A stretch of 64,000 nt of DNA from the NCBI RefSeq assembly GCF_042681825.1, contig NZ_JBHUGH010000006.1:231780-295779 (forward strand). The letters run 5' to 3'. This DNA comes from Halodurantibacterium flavum. Lineage in GTDB: Bacteria; Pseudomonadota; Alphaproteobacteria; Rhodobacterales; Rhodobacteraceae. Both the position numbers and the translations under genes were made by a program. How positions within the stretch are numbered: the stretch's first letter is position 1; the number at the start of each line of letters is the position of its first letter. The notes below the pieces were generated by a model that saw nothing but the letters and a program-made list of their open reading frames with translations, ran no database searches and was not told the origin of the DNA. This document shows positions 29,643 to 38,157 of this stretch, in pieces.

Positions 29643-30883
29643 TTGGCCTCCGCCGCGGTGACGGCTGTCGGTAGTGGCACCTCTGCTGCCAATGCTGCTA
29701 GATCCGGTTGTGTCGGAAATGCTTGAACCGATCGTGATGCCGCGAAGAAGCGAGCAAAGGGCTCTATTGCACCGAGCGTGAAGTTTCCTTTGTCGTCCAT
29801 GTAGGTCGACCTTATCGGCCCCCAATCCTTGCTCGGAAGTTCGGCCGGAGCTTTCCATGCGCCGCGCGTGCCGTTCACCTTGGCCTGGTCACGTGCATAG
29901 ACGCTAAAGTTAGGCAGACGGCGCGCGAGGTCGCACGCCGGACCCTCTTCATCTAGAATCTTGTACTGGAATGCGAATACGCTGGCGGATGGATTGGCTG
30001 CGAGCGCTTCATCGATCCGGGCCGCGATGTGTGCATCGGCAAAAGAAAATCCGATAGAGATGAGTAGCGTGTCGGGGGTGAGCAGGAACGTACGAAGGCG
30101 ATCGAGCAACGCTGCGTAGGGCGCTTTCTGTGTTTGATCGTATTTCAGGTGTTCGGGGAAGACGAGGTGACTTGCTGAGCTTTGGCCCGTGCGGATCACT
30201 TCGCCCTTCGCGCTTGCACGCCAGCCGAGCGATCCATGGAGCTTCCATAGCCGCGTCCAGCGAGCGGGAAGATCGCTGCGCGACACTGAGACGGGGTCGA
30301 AGAATGGTTCGCGACCGCCCGTGAAGCCATCGAAGTACGGCGCTCGTACAGATTCGAAGGCTTCTTCGAACAGCAAGTCGTAGTTCGTGGTGAAAATCTC
30401 AATAGGATAGTCACGCGTTGTGCCCGTGATCCAATTCACGAGATCTGCATAAGCTGATCCGGTCTCGGGCAATCGGACGTCCACGATCTTGCCTATCTCG
30501 GAGCAGATCGCTTCTCCGAAAGTCACAAAGCCTGGGCCGTCGAGATCGTGGACTTTCGACGAACCAATCACCTGGCTCAGGGAGCGAATCCTCGAAAGGA
30601 TCGTCTCGATGTCGTGCTGCGCGAGCTCGGCTTTCAGGCCATCAATTTGTTTTTGATAGGTTGGGGCAAGTGTTGTGAGGACTTGGTCCGTGAGCCCCGC
30701 AACTGCTGGGATGAGCGGATAGGTGCCATCGGGCTTGGCCATTCCGGCAGAAGCTCCAGCGCCAACTAGCAGCCCGATCCGCTTGCGGCCCTGCGCGACG
30801 ATCGTCCTAAGCGCCGCCATATACTGATCGGGATTATGAACACTTACAGTCAACTTACGCTCCCTCAACGCTTGCTTCTGCAT
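29639..30883 (-). CDS. SIR2-domain NADase-like effector of a SIR2-HerA defence system
   Basis: A 414-residue SIR2-fold protein. Residues 36-48 hold the NAD-binding GLLVGAGASAGM, TTNYD at 165-169 gives the catalytic Asn167 region, and KLHGS at 214-218 gives His216. Near residue 300, LISIGFSFADAHIA is typical of the SIR2_2 group. Such defence SIR2 enzymes deplete NAD+ on phage infection. It is the first gene of an operon with HerA and KTSC genes. The ATG at 30883 is weakly preceded; an in-frame TTG at 30853 behind GGGAG is an alternative start. Lower GC than the flanks indicates foreign origin. Confidence 0.88.
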   Translation of the reverse strand: MQKQALRERKLTVSVHNPDQYMAALRTIVAQGRKRIGLLVGAGASAGMAKPDGTYPLIPAVAGLTDQVLTTLAPTYQKQIDGLKAELAQHDIETILSRIRSLSQVIGSSKVHDLDGPGFVTFGEAICSEIGKIVDVRLPETGSAYADLVNWITGTTRDYPIEIFTTNYDLLFEEAFESVRAPYFDGFTGGREPFFDPVSVSRSDLPARWTRLWKLHGSLGWRASAKGEVIRTGQSSASHLVFPEHLKYDQTQKAPYAALLDRLRTFLLTPDTLLISIGFSFADAHIAARIDEALAANPSASVFAFQYKILDEEGPACDLARRLPNFSVYARDQAKVNGTRGAWKAPAELPSKDWGPIRSTYMDDKGNFTLGAIEPFARFFAASRSVQAFPTQPDLAALAAEVPLPTAVTAAEAK

Positions 30884-31208
30884 CCCTGCATCTAGCTCTG
30901 GTTCAATATTCCACGCCCGATCTCACCCGTCTATTGTAATCTCTTGAGAAAGCTATGGTTTCCTAGAAGGATTGGATGTGATCGCGGTTGCGAGCGGCGG
31001 AATTTAGTTTGCATACAAAGGAGGCAAGTCTTGCACATGCTCCGGATCTGGCTGCGCCATGATTTTTTGCTCTGTCGGGTCTCCATTCGAAAGGACGTCT
31101 TGTTGTGTGGATTTGACTAATCTAACTCGGAAAACGGATGCTGTATGATTAACTGCTTTTCAAAGCCGGCGCGGCGCTGAGTTTCCAGTGTGTTTTCGTA
31201 GCGCTAAC
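30884..31208. other. 325-base gap, promoter region of the SIR2 operon
   Basis: AT-rich, no gene recognised on either strand. It lies between two minus-strand genes, so it should contain the SIR2 operon promoter and the 3' end of the WYL gene transcript; I see no convincing -35/-10 pair. Confidence 0.35.
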
Positions 31209-32036
31209 TCACGAATCCAATTCTTCGATCATATCTAGTTCGAGACGGGCATTATTTTCATTGAGACGCCATCGTCTTACGACGTAGAATGCGAGCGCTC
31301 TTCGAGTTTTGACCGTAATATGTGTTTCCTCTTGAAATCCGTATTCCCGACGGACAACGCGCGCCTGTGCATCCGAAAGGCTCGAATGCGGACGTATCCA
31401 CAAACGCACGATGCTGTGCCAATCAGTGTCAAAGGGTAGGGGAGAGGGCCTCTCCCGCGTCTCTGCTTCGGATTGTTTAGTTATTCTTATAGGGAGATAA
31501 TCCCGGTGCGTGTTGTGTTTGTAACTCCACGCACGGAGATGGATCGCCTCTCCATCGAAATGAAACCGCACCGGACTAATCCACTGCGGGTCCGAGAGGC
31601 CGGTTGTCATCGAGGTGTAGGTAATCTGGATGTCTCGCTCAGCCATCATTGCGCGGTAGAGCTGCGAGACGACAGTGTGATCCATCACGCGATTGGGAAG
31701 CGGGATGCATGCGCCAAGGGATGTTGTCTTACTATCGAGCAATTCGAAAACCTGTTCCGGGCCGGCGTTAGTCAAAGGACTGTGGTTGCTCGTCGAGAAG
31801 TAAGCTTTCTCCGCGGTATCGTAGACCGGCGGCGTACCCGTCAGGGAAAGATAGGTTCGAAAGTCTACGGCAGCCTGTGCCATTGAGATATCAAAACGTT
31901 CCATCACGTCACGGCGGTTTGCTTGACCTCTCCAGGTCAGACATTGGTCAAGGAACAAAATTCGCTCGCGTTGCGCGTGTTTGAGGTCTTCTAGGCTCAT
32001 GTGCCGGTAATACTTGACTCTTGAAGCGAAGTCCAT
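31209..32036 (-). CDS. WYL-domain transcriptional regulator (BrxR/CapW-like)
   Basis: A 275-residue protein with an N-terminal winged helix (ERILFLDQCLTWRGQANRRD, VMERFDISMAQAAVDFRTYL), a central WYL domain (about 125-200; ITYTSMTTG, WISPVRFHFDGEAIHLRAWS, RDYLPIRI) and a C-terminal WCX-like extension. This is the order in BrxR and CapW, which repress phage-defence operons until a ligand or DNA signal appears. It is divergent from sbcD, and a 22-base palindrome fills the space between, so it likely controls both itself and sbcD-sbcC. An in-frame ATG at 32000 is a possible later start. Confidence 0.82.
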   Translation of the reverse strand: MDFASRVKYYRHMSLEDLKHAQRERILFLDQCLTWRGQANRRDVMERFDISMAQAAVDFRTYLSLTGTPPVYDTAEKAYFSTSNHSPLTNAGPEQVFELLDSKTTSLGACIPLPNRVMDHTVVSQLYRAMMAERDIQITYTSMTTGLSDPQWISPVRFHFDGEAIHLRAWSYKHNTHRDYLPIRITKQSEAETRERPSPLPFDTDWHSIVRLWIRPHSSLSDAQARVVRREYGFQEETHITVKTRRALAFYVVRRWRLNENNARLELDMIEELDS

Positions 32037-32038
32037 AC

Positions 32039-32060
32039 ACTTACTGTACGTATAGAAAGT
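32039..32060. promoter_or_regulatory. Palindromic operator between WYL gene and sbcD
   Basis: A 22-base inverted repeat with 9 of 11 pairs matching and TACGTA at its centre (outer arms ACTT and AAGT). It begins 3 bases from the WYL start codon and ends 12 bases before the sbcD start. A dyad of this size is the expected site for a dimeric BrxR/CapW-type regulator and would block expression of both genes. Confidence 0.65.
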
Positions 32061-32071
32061 GGATTGACCTC

Positions 32072-33208
32072 ATGCGAGTACTTCATACGGCAGATCTGCA
32101 CCTGGGGCGGCAGTTCATGGGGTTGAGCCTTGAGGAGGATCATGAGGTCATCCTTCGCCAGATCCTTGAAACGCTTGTGGTCGAACGGGCCGATGTTCTT
32201 GTCATCGCAGGGGACGTTTTTGACCGTGCTTCGCCGCCAAGTTCGTCGATTCGGCAGTTCAATCGCTTCCTCAAGCGCGTAGCAGAGGAGACCGAAGCCG
32301 CTGTGGTGATGATCTCTGGAAACCACGACTCTGGCGACCGGATCGAGGCAATGTCTGTGTTTTCCACTGCGTCGCGGGTGCTGGTGCGTGGGATTGCCGA
32401 CGCGGTCGAAACTCCGCTTGTGCTGCGAGACGAACATGGCGAGATCGCCTTTTCCGCACTGCCCTTTTCCTATGAATACGCCGCACGCGAGGTGTTCGGG
32501 GATGAAAGCATTAATGCGCCGTCGGAAGTCGTCGCCGCCCAGATCGCTGCGGCGAGGGGGCAGGTGCCTGATGGGGCGCGTTGGGTCGTCGTGGCCCATG
32601 CTTTCGTCGCGGGGGGGGCGGTCGGCGAGACCGAGCGCGCCCTGACGCGAGTCGGGGGCATCGAAACTGTTCCCTCCGATGTCTTCGATGGGGCGGACTA
32701 TGTTGCACTAGGGCATTTGCACAAGCCGCAGGAAGTGGGTGCGAGCCATATTCGTTACTCCGGCGCCCCGCTCGCTTTCGGTTTCGACGAGGCGGGAAGC
32801 GAAAAATCCATGACTGTCGTCGATCTGAAAGCTGGAGGGGCCGAGATCCGCACCGTACCGTTCCGACCGATCCGACAGGTGCGTTCGCTTACCGGGGCAT
32901 TCTCTGATCTTCTGGAAGGAACGCCGTCTGACGATTTTATCCAGGCTATACTGACGGATGAGATTCCTCTGATCGATCCGATGAAGCGTTTGCGCGCGAC
33001 CTATCCCAATGCTTGCCATCTGGCCTACGCCCGGCAGGAGCGCGCGAGAGAGACCAAAGTGCTCGGCAACGGGCGGGCCGCGGTCACGCCGATCGAGATG
33101 ATTGGCGATTTCATGACGGTTGTGCGGGGCCGGGAGCCAAACGCCACCGAAGTCGCGATCGTCGCGGAAAAGCTCCACGCAGCCGCCTCAGGGGAGGAGC
33201 AGACGTGA
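32072..33208 (+). CDS. sbcD: SbcD-like exonuclease subunit (Mre11 family)
   Basis: A 378-residue calcineurin-type metallophosphoesterase. Metal-binding motifs are in order: ADLHLGR (Asp8, His10), IAGDVFDR, ISGNHDSGD, VAHAFV and LGHLHKPQ. This is the Mre11/SbcD layout, including the C-terminal capping part. The start at 32072 gives the conserved MRVLHTADLHLG; the frame upstream lies in the operator. It overlaps sbcC by GTGA. In the canonical role SbcCD cuts hairpin and protein-blocked DNA ends; here its place in a defence region under a WYL regulator suggests action on phage DNA. Confidence 0.9.
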   Translation: MRVLHTADLHLGRQFMGLSLEEDHEVILRQILETLVVERADVLVIAGDVFDRASPPSSSIRQFNRFLKRVAEETEAAVVMISGNHDSGDRIEAMSVFSTASRVLVRGIADAVETPLVLRDEHGEIAFSALPFSYEYAAREVFGDESINAPSEVVAAQIAAARGQVPDGARWVVVAHAFVAGGAVGETERALTRVGGIETVPSDVFDGADYVALGHLHKPQEVGASHIRYSGAPLAFGFDEAGSEKSMTVVDLKAGGAEIRTVPFRPIRQVRSLTGAFSDLLEGTPSDDFIQAILTDEIPLIDPMKRLRATYPNACHLAYARQERARETKVLGNGRAAVTPIEMIGDFMTVVRGREPNATEVAIVAEKLHAAASGEEQT

Positions 33209-36200
33209 GACCCATTCGCCTATCGCTTCAAGCCTTCGGGCCGTTTGCGACAACCGAGGTGGTCGATTTCCGGTCCGCGCTGGAGACGGGTCTGTTCGGA
33301 ATTTATGGTCAGACTGGCGCGGGAAAATCGACGCTGTTTTCGGCGATGTCCTTCGCGTTGTTCGGGTCACCAACCAAGACCGATCAGGAACCACGTTCAC
33401 TACGCTCGGATCACGCAGCGTTGGATCTACCTACCGAAGTCGAATTTGTCTTCGAGTTGGGCACCAAGACCTACGTGATCCGTCGTCGTCCGGCGCAGGA
33501 ACGTCCAAAGGCACGTGGTGAAGGGACCACTGAGGACGCGGCAGAAGCCTCGTTGTTTGATGTCACAGGGATTCCGGTAGACGCTCTTGGTCCGACTAAC
33601 TCTGGCCGTGTCATTGCCGAAAAGAAGGTTTCGCTAGTGGGGCAGCAGGTCGAGGCGCTCCTTGGCTACGGGGCAGATCAGTTTCGGCAGATTGTGCTCT
33701 TACCGCAGGGCAAGTTTGAGACGTTCCTGGCCGCAAAAACGGATGCGCGGGTCGAGATATTACGGGATCTCTTCGACGTGAAGATCTATCGCGATCTCGC
33801 CGCACGGCTTAAGGAAGAAGCCTCCGAGGCAGAACGAGCGTTGCGCGACCAGCGCGCCCTCTACGTGGCTCGACTCGAGGAACGTGGCTTCGAGAGCGCC
33901 GAAGCGCTGGAACTCGGAATTGCCACAGCCGAAGCCAAAGTCGAAGAAAAGCAGGGTATTCTGCGCGGCGCGGAGATGGCTAACGAAGCCGCGCGCAAAG
34001 CTCTGACCGAAGGCGAGCAAATCGAAAAAGCATTTTCTGCTGTCGATACGGCACAGCACGCTGTCGATGATCTAGAAAAGAAAACGGGCGAGGTCGAAGA
34101 ACTCGCCAAGCGGATTGAGGCTGTCCGGAATGCCTTGCAGGCCCGTTATCTTGAGACGGCTTGGCGGGATGCGGAGCAGGAAAGCCGGAATGCGGTGGAG
34201 GCTGTCACGAAGGCCGAGGCGGAACTCAACATCGCTACTGGCGCGAAGGAATTGGCGGAAAAAAAACTTGTTGAGGCACAGTCGGGCGAGGACCGGCGGC
34301 AACAAGTTCAAGCTGACCTGACAAGGTTGGAGGCGATCGAGAAGCAGGTCGGGCAGGCAGCGGATCTAAGAAGCGCGTTTGACGACGCTGCGAAGTACGA
34401 AGCTTCAGCGAAGAAGGCTCTGACCGAGGTCATAGATGCCCGAGAGAAGCTGAAGTCTAAGCGCGATGTGACCGATCTGGCGCTTGATCAAGCGCGAAAG
34501 ACCGAAACGGTGCGAGGCCAGCTGAACCGTGAGCTGGCCGAGGTCAACCGAGAAAGAGCCAAGGCAGCGGCGCAAGCTAAGGCGCAAGAAGCTGTCGCGG
34601 ATGCTCAACGAAATGTCGAAGTGGCATCGAACGAACTGGCGACAAGAACCGATGCGGCGCGAGCCGCTGACGCGGCCTTACTTGATGCCGAGGCACGGCT
34701 TTCGCGCACGCAAGCGATCATTCTGGCGGAAAAGTTGACCGAAGGGGCGCCATGCCCTGTATGTGGTTCCCATGATCATCCTGCGCCTGCCCATGGTACG
34801 CCCGAACAATCTGGTTTGACCGAAGCGTTTCGGAGCGCGCAGGTTCTGGCGAGAACCGCCTCCGAAGCCAGAGTTCGGGCCGAAAGTGAACTCGGCAATT
34901 TCCGAAGGCGGCTCGACGAAAAGAAGCAGGCGCTGGAGGAACAGGAACGTCCTGAGCGCACGTTGGCGGAACTCGAGGCTGAAATCGCACGGCTTGAAGG
35001 CGACGTCGCCGGGCTTGGAGAGGCGGTCGATCTGGACGCGATGGCGGAGCGGTTGGCCGAACTCAAGCGGAAGGTGATTGAGGCAGAAACCGCCGAGGCT
35101 ACGGCGCGCACCGCTGCGGGAAAGGCCGAGACCGCTCTTGCCGGCGCGCGCGCCAAGCTGGACACAGTGATCGAGGCCCTGCCGGAAGGTCTGCGCACGC
35201 CCGAGGCGGTTGTCGCGCGAAGGGAGGCTTTGCAGAGAGTGCAAGGGCAACTCTCCGAGGCGCTGGAAGTGGCGACGCAACAGGACCGAGCCGCCAGTGA
35301 AGCGCTCACCCGTGCGCAAGAGCAGCTTGAAGCAGCAAAGCGGGCGCGCGACGGGCAGCAGCGGCGCGTGAAAAAGGCGCAAGGCGATTTTGGCGCTCGG
35401 CTAGCCGAGGTTGGGCTGGACAAAGCGGGATATGATGCTTGCAAGGCGCATTTTCCGACCCTCGATGCCGACCAGAAGACGGTATCCGATCATCGTGAAG
35501 GCCTGATCGCGGCGCGCACGACACTTCAGAACGCCACAGCCGCTTGCGCAGATCGTGAACGCCCGGACCTTGCCCTGCTTCAGCTGGCGTTGGCAGACGC
35601 CACCCAGACCTTGAACGCGGCCAACGCTGCACTCGCCACAGCGAGAACGAATCTATCGTCACTGACCAAATTCAAGGAATCGCTTGCCGCGGCTCTGACC
35701 GAAACCGAGCGGCTAGAAACCGAGACCGGTCCGCTTCGGGGGCTGGCTGATCTGGCTAACGGCAAGAACGATTTCAAGATGACACTCGAGACCTTCGCGA
35801 TCGGAGCAATGTTCGACCAGGTTCTCGAGGCGGCGAATATGAGGCTCGACCCTATGACACGTGGTCGCTACCGGCTGACGCGCGGGCTCGAGGCATCTGG
35901 CGGTCGCGGCAAGCGTGGGCTCGAAATCGAGGTCTTCGACATCAACACCGGCAAGGCGCGCCCGACAACAACACTGTCAGGCGGCGAGACCTTTATCGCG
36001 GCACTGGCCCTCGCGCTCGGATTAGCTGATGTGGTCGAGAGCCTTTCGGGCAAGATCCGGATGGACACAATCTTCATCGACGAAGGCTTCGGGAGCCTCG
36101 ACACCGAAAATGGGGCGGGCACGCTGGATCAAGTGATCCAAGTTCTTGCCGCGCTGACAGAGGGCAGTCGTGCCGTGGGCCTGATATCCCATGTGGGGCT

Positions 36201-36285
36201 GGTGCAAGAGGCTATTCCACAAGGCTTCTATGTGCGTTCGACCCCAAGCGGCAGCCGGGTCGAGGAAAGGAAGGGGCTGGGATGA
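33205..36285 (+). CDS. sbcC: SbcC-like ATPase (Rad50 family)
   Basis: A 1026-residue SMC-like ATPase. Walker A GQTGAGKS is at 35-42 from the GTG start, a long coiled coil full of Ala/Glu/Lys follows, the zinc hook CPVC is at 517-520 in the middle, and the second coil leads to the signature TLSGGETFIAALALALG and Walker B DTIFIDEGFGSLD. The GTG overlaps the sbcD stop (GTGA) and follows GGGGAGGAG. With SbcD it forms the exonuclease complex. A housekeeping SbcCD may exist elsewhere; this copy lies in an acquired region. Confidence 0.92.
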   Translation: MRPIRLSLQAFGPFATTEVVDFRSALETGLFGIYGQTGAGKSTLFSAMSFALFGSPTKTDQEPRSLRSDHAALDLPTEVEFVFELGTKTYVIRRRPAQERPKARGEGTTEDAAEASLFDVTGIPVDALGPTNSGRVIAEKKVSLVGQQVEALLGYGADQFRQIVLLPQGKFETFLAAKTDARVEILRDLFDVKIYRDLAARLKEEASEAERALRDQRALYVARLEERGFESAEALELGIATAEAKVEEKQGILRGAEMANEAARKALTEGEQIEKAFSAVDTAQHAVDDLEKKTGEVEELAKRIEAVRNALQARYLETAWRDAEQESRNAVEAVTKAEAELNIATGAKELAEKKLVEAQSGEDRRQQVQADLTRLEAIEKQVGQAADLRSAFDDAAKYEASAKKALTEVIDAREKLKSKRDVTDLALDQARKTETVRGQLNRELAEVNRERAKAAAQAKAQEAVADAQRNVEVASNELATRTDAARAADAALLDAEARLSRTQAIILAEKLTEGAPCPVCGSHDHPAPAHGTPEQSGLTEAFRSAQVLARTASEARVRAESELGNFRRRLDEKKQALEEQERPERTLAELEAEIARLEGDVAGLGEAVDLDAMAERLAELKRKVIEAETAEATARTAAGKAETALAGARAKLDTVIEALPEGLRTPEAVVARREALQRVQGQLSEALEVATQQDRAASEALTRAQEQLEAAKRARDGQQRRVKKAQGDFGARLAEVGLDKAGYDACKAHFPTLDADQKTVSDHREGLIAARTTLQNATAACADRERPDLALLQLALADATQTLNAANAALATARTNLSSLTKFKESLAAALTETERLETETGPLRGLADLANGKNDFKMTLETFAIGAMFDQVLEAANMRLDPMTRGRYRLTRGLEASGGRGKRGLEIEVFDINTGKARPTTTLSGGETFIAALALALGLADVVESLSGKIRMDTIFIDEGFGSLDTENGAGTLDQVIQVLAALTEGSRAVGLISHVGLVQEAIPQGFYVRSTPSGSRVEERKGLG

Positions 36286-36593
36286 AGGACCGTTGGTATT
36301 ACCGGAAGGCACACACCCGCCGTCTGTCGACTGGGCGCACGGTGTCCGTTCGCGGCGGTTGGGCAGTTCGAGGCGATCGTGAAGGCAAGGAGGGCGCATC
36401 CTTCAGGCGGACTTGTCCAATATGCGGGGCGCTGATCGTAAGCGTGGGCATGCCCAGAGGAGGGTGGGTCCATTTTGAGGGCGGCAAAGGCCTGACACGT
36501 ATTAAACATCCGTGCCTGCATCTTGGTGAAGGCCTGAGCAGGCGGCGCGACGAAGACACGCCAGACCTTTTTGAGGCGAGGCTGCCATTTTGA
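36282..36593 (+). CDS. Small zinc-finger protein, fourth member of the WYL-SbcDC unit
   Basis: A 103-residue basic protein that I do not recognise. Its ATG overlaps the sbcC stop codon by ATGA. The N-terminal third is Arg-rich (WYYRKAHTRRLSTGRTVSVR). The middle has CPICGALIVSVGMPRGGW, then a Cys and His (HPCLHLGEGLS), enough for one zinc site (CxxC plus CxH). The C terminus is acidic then hydrophobic. Tight coupling to sbcC suggests a partner or regulator of the complex, for example a DNA-end or substrate adaptor; this is inference. Confidence 0.7.
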   Translation: MKDRWYYRKAHTRRLSTGRTVSVRGGWAVRGDREGKEGASFRRTCPICGALIVSVGMPRGGWVHFEGGKGLTRIKHPCLHLGEGLSRRRDEDTPDLFEARLPF

Positions 36594-36678
36594 AATGTCA
36601 CTGAAGAAGGTTGCGAAATTTGGCTCCAATCCCACATCTAGTCTCTAGAAGTAAACCAAACACCACATGGAGGATAAT

Positions 36679-36927
36679 ATGGCGGTAAATCGTAAAGGAA
36701 CTTCGACCAAGGTTGCCTCGCTTGCAGCAGACACCCTTTTCAAACCTGGCTCTTCACAGATCGCCCGCAAGCTTGCTGGTTCGGCGTTGTCTCAGTCAAA
36801 GACCAATCGGCAAACCGGAGCGAAAATGGAGGACCTCGCGTCAAAGGTACTTCGCAGCGACCGTTATTCTGAAAAGACAAAGACACTTGCCGCTTCGGTG
36901 TTGTCTCAGTCGAATAAGAAGCGCTGA
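36679..36927 (+). CDS. Small basic protein with an internal repeat
   Basis: An 82-residue protein behind a GGAGG site. It contains two related halves: residues 11-40 (VASLAADTLFKPGSSQIARK, LAGSALSQS) and 48-79 (LASKVLRSDRYSEKTKTLAA, SVLSQS), each ending in Ala-Ser-x-Leu-Ser-Gln-Ser. Helical, Lys/Ser-rich, without cysteines or membrane segments. I recognise no domain. Proteins of this look turn up in accessory regions beside defence genes. It lies 94 bases after the zinc-finger gene and 110 before the TIR gene. Confidence 0.65.
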   Translation: MAVNRKGTSTKVASLAADTLFKPGSSQIARKLAGSALSQSKTNRQTGAKMEDLASKVLRSDRYSEKTKTLAASVLSQSNKKR

Positions 36928-37037
36928 CTGTAGACAGTAGAACAATGGTTTCGGGCTCAAGCGCTACAGGCAGTGTCTCACGCAGGTAGCGCTTCGGGTA
37001 TATCATGAACAAACATTAAACATTTTGAGTTGAGCAG

Positions 37038-37979
37038 ATGCGGGCATTCATTTCTTATTCTCATAACGACAAGGCCGCGCTTGATCGGCTGCACGTCCAC
37101 CTCAAGAACCTTACAAGGGAAGGGCGTATTGAGACCTGGTATGATCGCAACATCTTGGCTGGTGGCGAACTGGACGCTGAGATTGAACGGGAACTAGAGG
37201 CTTCCGACCTGTTCCTGCTTCTAGTGAGCCCCGACTTCATCGCATCAGACTACTGTGTCGAGCGCGAAATGAGACGCGCGCTTGAACGCCACGACGCAGG
37301 GACCGCCCGTGTAGTGCCGATCATCGTGGAGGAATGCGATTGGAAAGCGATGAGGGAGTTGCGCCAACTGAAGGCCGTGCCAACGGACGGCAAGGCGATC
37401 AGTGCATGGGCCAATCCAAACACCGCTTACCTAAATGTCGTGCAGGAGCTTCGACGCATCATCGAAGCTGAAGCCGTACCAGCAGCTGCGGCGAAAGTAG
37501 CCGATGAGCCGTCGGCCACACGCCCCTCGATGGCACGCTACCGCGCAAAGCGGCAGTTCGACCACATCGACAAGGGTGATTTCCGCGATGCTGCCTTCGC
37601 CACCTTCAAGGATTACTTCCGACGAGCGATCATCGAAATCGACTCAATCGATGGATTTCGCGGACGTTTCGTTGACAGAAGTGCGAGCTCTTTTGGGGCA
37701 ACAGTTGTCAACAGCGGACATCGAAATGGTACGGCCCATATCTCAGTGCACTGCCGTAGCTCGCAGGTCGCTCTGGGCGATATCTACTACTCGTTCAGCG
37801 AAAACGCTGGTGACAACACAGCGAATGGCGGTTTCAATATTTCGGCCGATGATTACGAGCAATTCCTGATTCAAACCATGAACGTCTTCGGCAAAGCTGA
37901 CGAACGGCTGACTCCAGAGCGAGCGGCTGAGGTGCTCTGGAATGAGTTCATTGGTAACGCAGGTATCAGCTATGACTGA
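37038..37979 (+). CDS. TIR-domain protein with an unknown C-terminal domain
   Basis: A 313-residue protein. The TIR domain covers about 1-140: MRAFISYSHNDKAALDRLHV, then WYDRNILAGGELDAEIEREL and SDLFLLLVSPDFIASDYCVE, with Glu77 in YCVEREM at the position of the catalytic glutamate of NAD-cleaving TIR domains. Residues about 165-313 form a second, unrecognised domain (FDHIDKGDFRDAAFATFKDY, then HISVHCRSSQVALGDIYYSF) that may sense the trigger. TIR NADases are common anti-phage effectors. The gene overlaps the next small zinc-ribbon gene by 8 bases. Low GC. Confidence 0.85.
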   Translation: MRAFISYSHNDKAALDRLHVHLKNLTREGRIETWYDRNILAGGELDAEIERELEASDLFLLLVSPDFIASDYCVEREMRRALERHDAGTARVVPIIVEECDWKAMRELRQLKAVPTDGKAISAWANPNTAYLNVVQELRRIIEAEAVPAAAAKVADEPSATRPSMARYRAKRQFDHIDKGDFRDAAFATFKDYFRRAIIEIDSIDGFRGRFVDRSASSFGATVVNSGHRNGTAHISVHCRSSQVALGDIYYSFSENAGDNTANGGFNISADDYEQFLIQTMNVFGKADERLTPERAAEVLWNEFIGNAGISYD

Positions 37980-38136
37980 GCGTGTTCATTTCCGCTGCAA
38001 CAATTGTGGGCACCGTTTCGAAGTCGAAGTGCTTGATGAGTACGAACGTCGCGAGGCTCGACGTGAAAAGCGGCCGACTAGCGCGGTGCATTGTCCCGAA
38101 TGTCACCGTACCGATATTCGGCGGGGCTGGGATTGA
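37972..38136 (+). CDS. Zinc-ribbon small protein coupled to the TIR gene
   Basis: A 54-residue protein with two CxxC pairs (CNNCGHRFEVEV and CPECHRTDIRRGW), a simple zinc ribbon. Its ATG lies 8 bases inside the TIR gene, so translation is coupled. Zinc ribbons of this size bind nucleic acid or partner proteins. Together with the TIR gene and the upstream repeat protein it may form one module. Function unknown. Confidence 0.7.
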   Translation: MTERVHFRCNNCGHRFEVEVLDEYERREARREKRPTSAVHCPECHRTDIRRGWD

Positions 38137-38157
38137 TCGATCTTCGGAGGGCTGTAC

